A stretch of 64,000 bases of DNA, from positions 8,009,703-8,073,702 of the forward strand of contig NC_033635.1 in assembly GCF_001540865.1 (NCBI RefSeq). The letters are read 5' to 3'. The notes beneath the pieces were generated by a model. It was not told the origin of the DNA. It ran no database searches and saw only the letters and a list, made by a program, of their open reading frames with translations. The stretch comes from Ananas comosus (lineage: Eukaryota; Streptophyta; Magnoliopsida; Poales; Bromeliaceae). Both the position numbers and the translations under genes were made by a program. Below, piece by piece: positions 32,401 through 43,280 of the stretch (the first letter of the stretch is position 1; each line of letters starts with the position of its first letter).

Positions 32401-34555
32401 GCGGGGCCATATAGGCAATCCCTGGCGTGACCAACATCCGGAGCGCACTACTTGTGTGGGGCTTCCATCACAAGATTTAACAGACCGTGAGCATGATCCC
32501 ATCCTCTAAGCTTGAGGATACCCTGTCCTCTAGGGTCACAATCATCATATAGTCCATAGGTTTCATATACACTATGACTCACATATGTGTCATTTGTTCT
32601 TTTGCTTACTATCAACTAAATGCCACTCGTCCATTGTTTACTATCGACTAGATGCCACTCGTTCTTTGTTTAGCATTAGACCAACCATTGAGCCCATCAC
32701 TTTCTCTGCACTATAGGATTCACAAGTCTCGACCCAATCCTTATCAATCCACTACGTCAAATATCCAATACATGCTACGATATCATCAAGGAAGGCATAA
32801 GGAAAGGCAATGCATAATCATCCTATAATGCAATAATACAAGATGCAAGAATCGACATGTACTAAGACATAGAAGGGAGCCCGATTGCTTCGGGATGGAC
32901 ACCACCCACCTCTTGGCGATGCCGCGATAGTAGAAAGCTCGACGTTGCGGTTCTTGCACGCCGCTTAAACTCCTCGGGGCAAAGCGAGCCCTCGAGTACC
33001 CGATTCGGCGATAACTCCGCACCCGCTCGTCGGATCGGCAAACCGTCTTCGCCGACGCGTTCAGAGACCTAGCAATTAGGTTAGCGACCCAACAAATTAG
33101 ATCAAAACCCTAGATTTCCCAAAATCCCAATCCGTGCCCTAGAATGGCGACGAGAGGGAAATCCATGGTGCGAGCTTCGATTTTGAGCTCGAACCATCTA
33201 TTCATTCCCAATAGGTTCCATTTGAACCAATTCTAAACCATAAAAACCCAAAACCCTAGAATTTCCATTAAAGGGTTGGAAGCTTACCTCTAAGCCAAGC
33301 TCCAAGCTTGCCCTAGGTTGAAGGAGAGAGAGAAGAAGACCTTCTTCTTCTTCTTCTTGGACTTCTCCTTCTACTTCTTCCTCTTTTCCTTCTTTTCTTT
33401 CTTCTCTTTCTTCTTCTTCTTTCCTTTCTTTCCTAGAGAGAGAGAGAAAGAGTGTGAAAGAGAGAGAGAGAGAGCAGCTGAGAGGGAAGGAGAGGGGTCC
33501 CCCACCTCTAATAAGGCCATTTTGCAGTTAGCCCCCTCAACTTTTCATTCCTTGAAACAGCCCTCCCTGGGCCATTTTCGCAGTGAGGGACCGGTCCCAG
33601 TTCGGGAAGAACGGTCCCCGAAGGCTGCCCTTTCGAGCAGAGGGGATTTCACGTTCGGGAACCGGTCCTTACCTGAGAGACCGGTCCCCGGGAGACCGGT
33701 CCTCGTCCGAGAGACCGGTTCCCGAGAGCTGCATTTTCAGGACTTAGCCAAATTTGGCTAAGTCTCGTCGGGCCAACGTTCGGGAACCTGTCCCTGCCCA
33801 CCAGGGACCGGTCTCATCAGAGACCTCCACAACCCAACCTGATGGGACCGGTCCCTCCCTGCCAGGGACCAGTCCCCGAGAGCATTTCTGCTCCAGTGCA
33901 AGTTTTGCACTGGTGCTCTCGCGGACCTCTTCTTAATGCACTTTATGCATTATAAACACCTTCGGACTTTCCGAAGCCTACTCACTCGACGAATAGTCGA
34001 TTCTGGTCGAAGTCTAATCCTCGAGTTTCGAGAATTCACTTCCTTACAGAGAGTGTGTGTGAGAGGGAGTGAAATGAGAGAAATATCCCATTTGCCCCTT
34101 AACATAACCCCATATGATGCATAATTGCAGTTGGGTCCCTGAACTTTGATCTTATTAAACTGCTTGAACTGGGCAGTTTTCGTGCTCGGGGACCGGTCTC
34201 CCCGACTTGGGACCAGTCCCAGAGAGCTTGCCCCGCGGGCAGCCAGACCCCCCGCGCAATGCAACCGGTCTATCCCAGAGGGACCAGTCTCTCGGGGACC
34301 GGTCTCTCCCTGCAGGGACCGGTTCCTGAGAGCTGGTGTTCTGGGACTTAGCCGATTTTTCAGCTTTTCTAATTTCTCACGCGTTCGGGGACCGGTCTCT
34401 CCCACCAGGGACCGGTCCCCGAGAGCACAAAACCTGCAGAATGCAGATTTTTGATCATTTTAACACCTTCGGACTTTCCGAAGCGTACCATCCTCGCACT
34501 TTGGTCAATTTGACTAAAGTTCGATATTTATTTTTCGAATTCTTGGTATATTACA
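29436..34555 (-). mobile_element. 5' LTR of element A, interrupted by a nested solo LTR
   Basis: Left edge TGTCATGCCCCGGG (29436), right edge ...TTGGTATATTACA (34555). 29436-31566 and 34054-34555 together match the 3' LTR closely, with the same order of modules; the nested LTR sits in the GA/CT-rich region. The GGACCGGTCC cluster is at 34185-34425. Transcription of the element would start in this LTR. Confidence 0.95.
31567..34048 (-). mobile_element. Nested solo LTR, TSD GAGAG
   Basis: 2482 bp from TGTCACGCCCCGAGACCG to ...ACTTCCTTACA, flanked by GAGAG at 31562-31566 and 34049-34053. In sense it starts TGTAAGGAAGTGAATTC, the same start as the plus-strand LTR at 39953, so both belong to one family. 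It carries its own GGACCGGTCC cluster (33590-33875), a CT/GA pair (33340-33490) and a U5 hairpin (31626-31677) with a local duplication. It is the youngest layer of the nest. Confidence 0.92.
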
Positions 34556-36189
34556 AACCGCAACCATGGTTTTTTAGTGGGTGCGACAGAGCCACGAAGG
34601 CAAGTCGTAATCACCGGAAACCAAAGGAGATAGATAAACAAGATATATATATGCTGTGATGCGAAAAGGAAACTACAGTAGCTGTAACAGGTATATAAGA
34701 AGCAAGAACTAGAACTGCTACTGTATAGAAACAATGCAAGTATGCCTTAATGTAATAAGCTAGAAACTGTACCCAATCTGTGCCTACTATATTGGTCCGC
34801 AGACCTCAAGCGCTGCCTGTCACTAACTGCACTGACTTGATCCATCCGCCCAATAGGACGACCCATCCGGATAAGTACACCTTCGATCGGTGGCCAAACC
34901 GATCTGGTGTCATGAATACCCCCAAGTGCTATGACTAAGTCATGCTGGTATGCTCAAACGAAAACCGGTTGAAGTCGGTGACTAGGCCGAAGATAGCAAC
35001 AAGGGTGTACAACGCCGAACCATAATAGATATTAGGGTGTACAACATCGAACCACGATCAACCAGATCAAAACACATGACAAAAGAGTCGATATGTTGCC
35101 TGGAACCAAGGTCCACTGAGATGAAAGTACAAATGCAACCTGCTCTACTTGTCTATCAACCACTAACTGATGCAGCCAAGAAAGTAAGATATACCAATGA
35201 TAACAAGCAAGGACATGTAGACTCTACTAAACTGGAATAGAAACAACAGGAAAAGGTGAAACGATCTCACTGACTACCAGCTCGAAGCACCCATTTGTCA
35301 CAATCGCGTCGGAAATCTGGATGTACACAAGTCGACCGGACCTACAAAGGTTCACCGGGTCAGTATCCAACCCACTAACCCAAAGCACGAGACTCACAAA
35401 CCCCCACACAAGTCCCCAAATCGGTTTCCTAAAATCAATCACCATAACTCACCGGAAGTCCCGAAAACCACATCGGGACGCCGTCGGGACCCACTAAGTG
35501 TCCCGAAACTCACTGACTCGTGTCACGAGTCACCCGCTGCCACAAAGCACTCCTGTTTGGATGTCTTGGCAGCAAACACAAGATAACACCACTACAAAAT
35601 TATCGCCGGATAATTGTACGAATACGGGTTCCCGAAAGTGTCAATTTCAGCACCGGAACCCATCGTCGCTCACCCATCATCACCGAACCCATAAAATGAT
35701 GATGGTGATCAGCCAACAAGGCTCAGCGACAAATCACAGGATAAACAAACCACCGGAAGAAATCCGAACTAAAACCACATTCTTTCGGCGAATTTCGCCG
35801 AAAAACGCACCGAAATCGACTCCTCGATTTTCGCGAAGGCTATCGGATCATGGACAATCAGTCTAGAGGTCACCACACATGCATACACATTGCCCATAGT
35901 AGCCTCAAGGTGCACGTAAACCAAGGACTCGTTCACGCAAAAGTCCCTCAATTTACATAAAATCCTATTATTTTATGTAAATTGGGCGATCAAGTGGCTC
36001 GTTCACGTAAACCAAGGACTTTCGAGGTCCGCCAAGACACGTACTGGTAGGTCTCGACGTGCCGGAGGCCGTGCTCATGATCCGGAGCTCAACGGCTCAC
36101 TGTGGGAGGCGCGACTGCAACCCGAAGTTCTACGAACAACGCACAGTCAGGGAAGATCACGCCGAATAGAGCTAACCGGAATCCGTTGA

Positions 36190-37010
36190 TCCAAAGTGAG
36201 GTGAGCACTGTGATCAGCACTGACTAACGATCACCATGCTCACCTCTGGAGGCATCGGAACAACCTTGGATCGCCGAAAAAATGCGCGTAAATACGGAAC
36301 AGCAGCCGAAAAGGCTCAACAGGGTCGACACCGCCGAAACAGCGGAACGGAGTCTCCCCGATAGAATCTAAGGTGAGCACAATGATCAGCAATTTGCCAC
36401 GATCATTGTGCTCCCTTCCATAGAGATCGGGGAGGCTCGGGAAGCTCGGAACAGCAAACAACCCAAGTAAAGCCCTATATCGGGCTTGGCCGGAGCAAGC
36501 TCGCTCCGGCCGGCTTCCGGCGGCATGGCGAGGTGCGCGCAGGCCAGAGATGGGTGCGGGGGAGGTGAGGAACATGATGCTCACCTCGGGTGGCAGCTGG
36601 GAGTGGCGGCGGCGTCGGCGGAGAGAGCCACACCAGCATAAGCTAGGGCACGGGTCTAGCGGCTCCTCCCAGCGATGGTGATGGCCGGGACCGGTCGGGG
36701 ATGACGGCGGTGGGTCCCCAGATGCCGGAGGAGGTGGGAGGCGGCGGGCGACGGCGGCGGCGGCCCGCGGCTGGGGCATGGCCCCTCGAGCTTGGCTCGG
36801 CTAGGAGGGCCACAAGCGGTAGGAGTGGCGGCGGCGGCGCTCAAGGCAGCTCGGGGCGGCGGTGCCGACAGCCAGAGGTCGGGGAGGTGCCACGGGAGTG
36901 GCCTAGGGCGGCGGCCGCGTGGAGGGGTGGTCGCGAGCTCGCCTCAGCCCTAGCAAGCCTGGGGCAGCGCCGGCGGCGGTCGGGGGTGTGCGGCTAGGGC
37001 AGGGGAGCAG
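36190..37010 (-). other. GC-rich part of the outer solo LTR
   Basis: A compositional change to CGG/GGC-rich DNA from about 36500 to 37010. Frames are open on both strands (179 codons minus at 36240-36779) but rich in Pro/Arg/Ala, without domains, so I treat them as incidental. Three imperfect dyads with GGTGAGCA arms lie at 36199-36245, 36371-36413 and 36562-36587. Confidence 0.5.
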
Positions 37011-37775
37011 GGTAAAGGTGGCTGGGGGCAACTAGGGTTAGCTAGGGATGATCTATGGTTCAGTTCCAAGGTGAAACCCTAGAAAACTTAAATACATATA
37101 GCTCCAAATTGCGGAAAAGCCCATCTAAACTTAATATTTTATATTGAGTCCTCCACTGCGCTAGTAAAACGCGCAAATGCCCCTCCACATCCGTTTTCAC
37201 GCGAAACGGTACATAAAATGTTGCGACTTTTGCGAAATTACCGTTTTGCCAACACCGACCTCTCCTCGATCAACAAGCGATCTCTACAGATCCGTCTGTC
37301 AGATTTGCGAACGGATCACACCAGTGCGATCAGCACTTCGGAGACAACAAACCTACAATTCTGGTTCGCCTCAATCGGTCACGGATTCGCGACGAAATCC
37401 GTTCTCTCTCCAAAGGCCAAAATGACGCACAAATACATATAGAACATGTATTTTCAGATTTTCTCGAAATTCGTTCATCAAACTCAAAATCCGTCAGCGC
37501 CATTAGTTCCAAAATAGCTGAACCGGTCGAAACGAGCTATTGGATTGCTATGAACGGAGTACGATACGAGTCAGAAGCCAACTTCACACCGTGGCTTCTC
37601 CGGAAAACCGAGTTACTATTCACTTTAAGTGAAACTTAGAAATCGCGTAGAATCTTCGTTTTAACTCATTTTCGCCCGAAATTTGACGAGTGCTTTTGTA
37701 ATTAAATTTACACATTAAAACATCGTCCATTGAAAGTTTAGCTACACTGCAAAAATCTCATGTCCTTACATGGAG

Positions 37776-39952
37776 GGAGTTTGGTTGAAAGGAGAGGAGT
37801 TTCTTGGTGGTTTATTTTCAACCCTAGCTCAAGATAGCTTGATTTGGAGCTTTCTTGAGGGTTAGTACTCTTCTTGAAACTTCTATTTGTGATTTTTGCA
37901 AGATTTGGAGATGAAAACCTAGTTTTGTAGAAACTAGGGTTTTGTTTGGGGCTTTTCATTTGGAAGCTTTTGTGTTGGGATTGATGAGTGTAGAACACTC
38001 TTGTAAGTTGGATTTGAAGCTTGGAAGCTTCAATTTATGCTTTGGTCAAGTTCGTCTTGACCTAAGGTATTTTTCACTTTTGCATGTGTAATTTTCGAAG
38101 ATTTTTGAAGTAACTTTTTGAAAGCTTTTAACCCTTTAAAATTTCTTTTAGGGTGCTAGGAGTTTGGCCGACAACTTCGTTCGAAGGAACGAAAGGGTTC
38201 GAAGTGCTTCCGGTGGATTTGACCTCACCGAAATGGGTTAACTCCCCCTATGTCTTTCTTATGGTTTTAAGACATAATTAGATGTTTTTTCATGCTCAGT
38301 ATGACATGCTAGAATTTATGAAAGCCTAATACATACATAGTAAAATTAATGCTCTACGTAGTAGAGGCATACATGTGGACATGTACATGAACTAGCACTA
38401 CTTGATGATTTCTCTCTTATGCAACTATAGAAAGCATGTTAGAGTATGAATGATAGTATAACTCTTTGGGGGTACCTAGTGAATGGGTTAGATAAGTAGT
38501 TATCTTACATGATGACAATATTACACTTGTTATAGACAAGGTGATTGGAACTTAGCATTACTTGCTTGAAAACATTATACTTGTTGTAGGCAAGGTAAAT
38601 GTGACATTGGGACATAGTGCATGATAAGGTCATCATGAAGCTAAGCTTGGTGCATTTAACCTAGTTGAACAACTAGAACTTGACATGTGACTTTGTGACT
38701 TAGTGCATTTAAGTTAGTAGAACAACTAGTATTTGCCATTGTGATATTACATTCGACTTAGGGTTTGATAGTTATATTCCATGTTTTAGACATGAGGAAA
38801 AGAGAGTATAAGCCTTTGGGGCGAACCCTAGTAGAGATGATTGCATGTAATACTAGTGGAATTAATTATTCGCATCATAATACTTCTACTCTATGTAATG
38901 GTGATGTTAGTGGAAAGACTTGGGCATAACATGCATGGTGGTACTTGTGGACATTTCATAATTCTCTTGCATATGGCATTAGTAAATGTTTCTCTTGACA
39001 ATTATTAAAATTGCATGTCATGAACCTCTTTGGAGTCTTGTATAAAATGGTGAACTATCCTAGGTAGGATAATGATATATGAACTATGCATGCTTTAGGC
39101 ATTATGTGTTGGTAGAGACATACCACCCAAGTAGTTGTAAACAAGACATGACATGAATGATCTAGAACCCGACCGTCGAGTCGATGAGTGACAATTTCAT
39201 GTTTTAGACATGATGATTGAGTATCCCAAATTGTGGACCCTATGTTATGATCACGCTTGCTTGCCCTAATGCTCATTCGCACATGCTTCTGAGGGTCGCT
39301 TCCTACAAGCCGGCACTATGGAATTTAGCCTTGCGACGATAGATCGCCCGTGCTCGATTGGGCGTCGAAGTGGGATGCCATGGGCAGAGTCTCTTTTTTT
39401 GCAGGGAAAATGATGAACCCCACGGGACCACTAAGGCACGGCACGAGTCGGGACGTTACCACATGTACGTTCCTTGTAAATTGGGTATCGAGACTTAACT
39501 TGACATTGTACATCACCGTAGTGGATGCATACATGGTAGATGTTCATACTTGTGGTTTCCTACCTTATATTACTACTTGATTCACTCATAGTAGTTGGAC
39601 ATTTGTGGGACATGATGACGTTGACAGCTTTAGTGGTAGTAAACCTATACTTATGTAGATTAGTATGTATGCATGGCTAGAATAACAATAAAAAGCACAA
39701 ATTATTCTATGTAGCATCAAGGACATTATGAATATGCACGTAATTTGACATTGGCATACAATTGAATATGCATGTAAACTGACATTGGCATATAGTTGAA
39801 TAAATGAAATTTGAACATCATATACTTGATAGTTAATCTTTTAGTAGTAGCATGACTATGGAATGAACATGTTTAATTTATTTGCTTTTCATATATTGCT
39901 TAATTATTACCTTATAGCATGCCTCAGTTGATCTAGTAGTGTATTTCGCTAC
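37776..39952 (+). mobile_element. Host LTR-like sequence, right part of the four-layer nest
   Basis: This resumes the sequence broken at 20874. It contains the GCTCATTCGCACATGCTTCT and CTACAAGCCGGCACT phrases also found at 49449-49500 and 61849-61910, so it is an LTR interior of the same family, plus-oriented. No coding capacity. It is interrupted at 39953 by another LTR. Confidence 0.7.
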
Positions 39953-41212
39953 TGTAAGGAAGTGAATTCTCCAAATCCGAGAGTTGTACTTCGTCTAGGA
40001 TTGACTGGTTGTCGAGTGAATATCCTTCGGAAAAGCTAAAGATGTCCAAACACAAAAAGTGCATTGGAAACGTGTTCGCGAGAGCATATAGTGCAAAACC
40101 TGCACTGGGCTGAAGTTGCTCTCGGGGACCGGTCCCTGGCAGGGAGAGATCGGTCCTCGAGGCTGGTGGTTGCTGGGGATCTTTGATGCAACCGGTCCCA
40201 GGCTGAGGGGACCAGTCCCCGTGTGCGACGCCAGCGAGAAAAGCCAAAATTTGGCTAAGTCCCGAAAATCCAGCTCTCGGGAACCGGTCTCTCAGACAGG
40301 AACCGGTCTCCCGAGGACCGGTCTCTCAGCGAGAGACCGGTTCCCGAACGCGTGATGTCTGGGGAGGCTCTCGGGGACCGGTCCCAGGTCGGGGAGACCG
40401 GTCCCTCTGGGCGAAAAATGCCCAGTGAGGGCAGTGCAATGGATGGAAAGTTGAGGAGCTAAAATGGATTTTGTTACAATAGAGAGGTATGTAGGCCCTC
40501 TCTCTCCCTTAGCTCCCTCATCTCTTTCCCTCTCTCACACTCTCTTGCTCTCTCTTTCTCTCTCTAGAAAGAAAAGAAAGAAGAGAAGGAGGAGAAGAAG
40601 AAAAGGGAAAGAAGAAGGATAAGAAGGTGGAGAAGAAGAAGGAGATCAAGAAGAAGGCTTTGAACATCTCCCTCTCCCTCTCCTCTTCTCTTGGGAGCTA
40701 GCACAAGAGGTAAGCCCTAACCCTAGCTTGTAGAACTGAGGGTTTTTGGGTTTTGAGCTTTGAGTTGAGGTCAAATGGACTTCTAGCACCATTGTTGGTG
40801 GATTAGAGATAGGAGCTAGGGTTTCATGGTGCAAATGGCATGATGCTAACCCTAGGGCACCCAAATAGGATTTTTGGTAAAGTATGAGATTGATCTCATT
40901 TGATGCCTTGTTAACCTAATTGCTAGGTGTCTAAATGCGGGGGCGAAGTCGGAATTACGATTCGTCGTGTGGATTTAAAGCTATCGGCAAGATAAGGCCG
41001 ATTGAGCATTGTTTTGGACCGAGAAGGCCAAGACTTCGTCGTAACATTCGCCGAAGAGCGTTTCTAGAACCTCTACAGCGAGAGAAGGTGGGGGGTGTCA
41101 TCCCGAAGCAACTGAACTCCTTTCTATGTCTTAGAATAACGCATAATTTTCATCTCTTGCATGTTGCATTGTAGGATTGCATTGTAGTACCTTTCCTTAC
41201 GCTTTCTGAATG
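39953..41212 (+). mobile_element. Truncated LTR (TGTAAGGAAGTG family), plus strand
   Basis: Starts TGTAAGGAAGTGAATTCTCC, as does the nested solo LTR at 31567-34048 when read in sense. It contains a GGACCGGTCC cluster (40120-40415), a CT tract then a GA tract (40500-40650), and AGGTAAGCCCTAACCC. Similarity to the solo LTR ends near 41212, about halfway along; after roughly 35 unassigned bases the text becomes RT coding sequence. Confidence 0.8.
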
Positions 41213-41245
41213 AAAACCTAGTGTACATGGAATGCTTGGTGAATT

Positions 41246-41804
41246 GGACTCACGAACGCTCCAGTGGCATTTATGGACTTAATGAACCGTGTCTTCAGAA
41301 AGTTTTTGGATCGATTTGTCGTGGTCTTCATAGACGACATATTGGTCTATTCTCGTAGTAACGAGGAACATGCCGAGCATTTGAGGATTGTGCTTCAAAC
41401 CCTTCGGGAGGAGAAGCTGTATGCTAAGTTGAAGAAGTGTGACTTCTGGCTCCGAGAAGTCACATTTCTAGGGCATGTGATTTCCGCGGGTGGAGTTTCT
41501 GTAGACCCGAGGAAGGTTGAGGCAATCAAGGATTGGCTGCGCCCGACTAATGTCACGGAGGTCCGAAGCTTCCTCGGCTTGGCGGGCTATTATAGGCGGT
41601 TTGTGGAAGGCCTTTCGAAGATAGTGATTCCACTTACCCGCCTGACTCAGAAGGGCACCACGTATGTTTGGAGCGAGGAGTGCGACCGGAGCTTTAAAGA
41701 GTTGAAGAAAAAATTAACTTCTACTCCGGTGCTCGCTCTACCGGTGCAAGGCGAAGACTTCGTAGTCTACAGCGATGTTTTCTATCTAGGATTGGGTGTG
41801 TCCT
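41246..41804 (+). pseudogene. Gypsy RT (C-terminal half) and start of RNase H
   Basis: The reading frame begins inside RT ([17 protein letters not shown]) without the N-terminal RT fingers. It includes [13 protein letters not shown] with the catalytic [38 protein letters not shown] and the start of RNase H. It ends at TGA after LGLGVS, caused by loss of one base; in the next frame the protein goes on as [10 protein letters not shown]. The upstream neighbour is a truncated LTR, so the 5' half of the element is missing. Confidence 0.9.
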
Positions 41805-41805
41805 G

Positions 41806-42472
41806 ATGCAGGGCGGGAAGGTAATCGCCTATGCGCCCCATCAGCTAAAGAGCTATGAGAAGAACTACCCCATTCATGATTTGGAGCTAGCGGCAGTAAT
41901 TTTCGCCTTGAAGCTGTGGCGGCACTACTTGTACGGTGCCCATTGTGAGATCTATACCGACCACAAGAGTTTGAAATATCTGTTCACACAGAAAGAGCTT
42001 AACATGAGACAGCGGCGGTGGTTAGAATTGTTAAAGAACTATGATGTTGATATCCTTTACCACTCCGGGAAAGCTAATGTGGTCGCTGATGCATTGAGCA
42101 GAAAATCGGCGGAGAACCTCTCGATGTGGGTTACAAATCAATCACCCTTGTGGTTAGACATGGAGCGGATAAACCTTGAGGTGGTTGCTCCCGAGATTCC
42201 GGCTCAGTTGATGGCACTCGTCGTCCAACCGACCTTGGTGGAGAGGATTAAAGATCTGCAACCTGCGGACCCAGAACTCCAAAAGGTGTGGCGAAACATC
42301 GAGGAAGGTCGAAGTGGTGATTTCATTATAGACGCCGATGGTGCACTTCGGTTCCGAAACCGATGGTGTGTGCCGAAGAATGGAGAGCTTTGCGAGCTAA
42401 TTTTACAAGAAGCACATCGATCTCCATATGCTGATCACCCAGGCAGCACCAAGATGTACCAAGGACTAAAAA
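41806..42472 (+). pseudogene. Gypsy RNase H and integrase N-terminus, cut by an LTR
   Basis: About 222 codons: RNase H steps [28 protein letters not shown] and [11 protein letters not shown], then the linker ([14 protein letters not shown]) and the start of the integrase zinc domain ([20 protein letters not shown]; two His visible). The frame ends four bases into an LTR inserted at 42473, within codons for YQGLK. It continues the frame broken at 41804. Confidence 0.9.
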
Positions 42473-43280
42473 TGTAATATACCGAAAATTCGGAAAATAA
42501 ATATCGAACTTTAGTCAAATTGACCAAAGTGCGAGGACGGTACACTTCGGAAAGTCCGAAGGTGTTAAAATGATTAAAAGTGAATTACGGGAGGTTTTCG
42601 AGAGCTAAAGGATCAAAAATCTGCATTCTGCAGTTTTGAGCTCTCGGGGACCGGTCCCTAGTGGGAGAGACCGGTCCCCGAACGTGTGTGAATTGAGACA
42701 GCCGAAAAATCGGCTAAGTCCTGAGAAACTAGCTCTCGGGAACCGGTCCCTACCCGAGAGACCGGTCCCCGAGAGACTGGTCCCCCAAGGAGAGACCGGT
42801 TGCCCTGCGTGCAGCAGCTCTGGCTGCGCGGGGAAAGCCTTCGGGAACCGGTCCCTGAAGGAGAGACGGGTCCCCGCCTGCGCGAACAGCCCAGTCCAGG
42901 CTGTGTGAAAGAGTGAAAGTTGAGGGGTTTAAATGCATTTTGGCAACCCATTGAGTATAGTTAGAGGGTAAATGAGATATTTCTCTCATTTCACTTCCTC
43001 TCCCACTCTCATCTCTCTTTCTCTCTCTAGAAGACAAAGAAGGAGAAGAAGAAGAGAAGGAAAAGAAGGAAAGGAAGAAGAAGAAAGTGGAGAAGAAGAA
43101 GAAGAAGTGAAGAAACTCCCTCTCCTTCATCTCTAGCTTGAAGAAAGGGAAAGCTTTGAGGTAAGCTTCAACCCTAACCATGCTAAAACCCTAAAATGGG
43201 AAATATGTGACCTAGAGATGGTTTTTGTAGAATGTTTAGAGTCTTTGAAGCTTTTCTTTTGCTTCTTTTGAGATCAAGAC
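42473..43280 (+). mobile_element. LTR of the element A/B family, plus strand, 5' part only
   Basis: Starts TGTAATATACCGAAAATTCG, the sense start of the element A/B LTRs, and disrupts the integrase frame. It contains a GGACCGGTCC cluster (42645-42875), CT and GA tracts (42970-43110) and GAGGTAAGCTTCAACCC. It is broken at 43281 by element B's LTR. The remainder was not found before the gap. Confidence 0.88.

Larger units (their letters stand above)
21687..34555 (-). mobile_element. Element A: full-length Ty3/gypsy chromovirus (Tekay/Del-like), TSD AACCG
   Basis: A complete LTR retrotransposon on the minus strand, flanked by AACCG at 21682-21686 and 34556-34560. Order in sense: 5' LTR (34555-29436, carrying a nested solo LTR), primer-binding site, gag, protease, RT, RNase H, integrase, chromodomain-like tail, PPT, 3' LTR (24357-21687). 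Removing the nested LTR and one GAGAG copy gives a 5' LTR of 2633 bp against 2671 bp for the 3' LTR, and the two look closely similar. The polyprotein is interrupted by at least two frameshifts and several stop codons, so the copy cannot make a complete polyprotein. Confidence 0.95.
20875..37770 (-). mobile_element. Outer ~4.0-kb solo LTR, TSD TGGAG, split by element A
   Basis: The two parts 20875-21686 and 34561-37770 together make about 4.02 kb. The left end is TGTCACGCCCCGTGGCC, the right end is ...CATGTCCTTACA, and TGGAG flanks both sides (20870-20874, 37771-37775). In sense (minus) it starts TGTAAGGACATGAG and ends CGGGGCGTGACA. No primer site, PPT or protein domain was found in either part, so a solo LTR is the simplest reading; a large non-coding element is an alternative. 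The right part includes a GC-rich section (36500-37010) with incidental long frames and three GGTGAGCA dyads. Confidence 0.75.

Noticed and set aside
36240..36997. Long Pro/Arg/Ala-rich frames on both strands
   Set aside because: They lie inside a solo LTR in a GC-rich patch; no domains and both strands are open.
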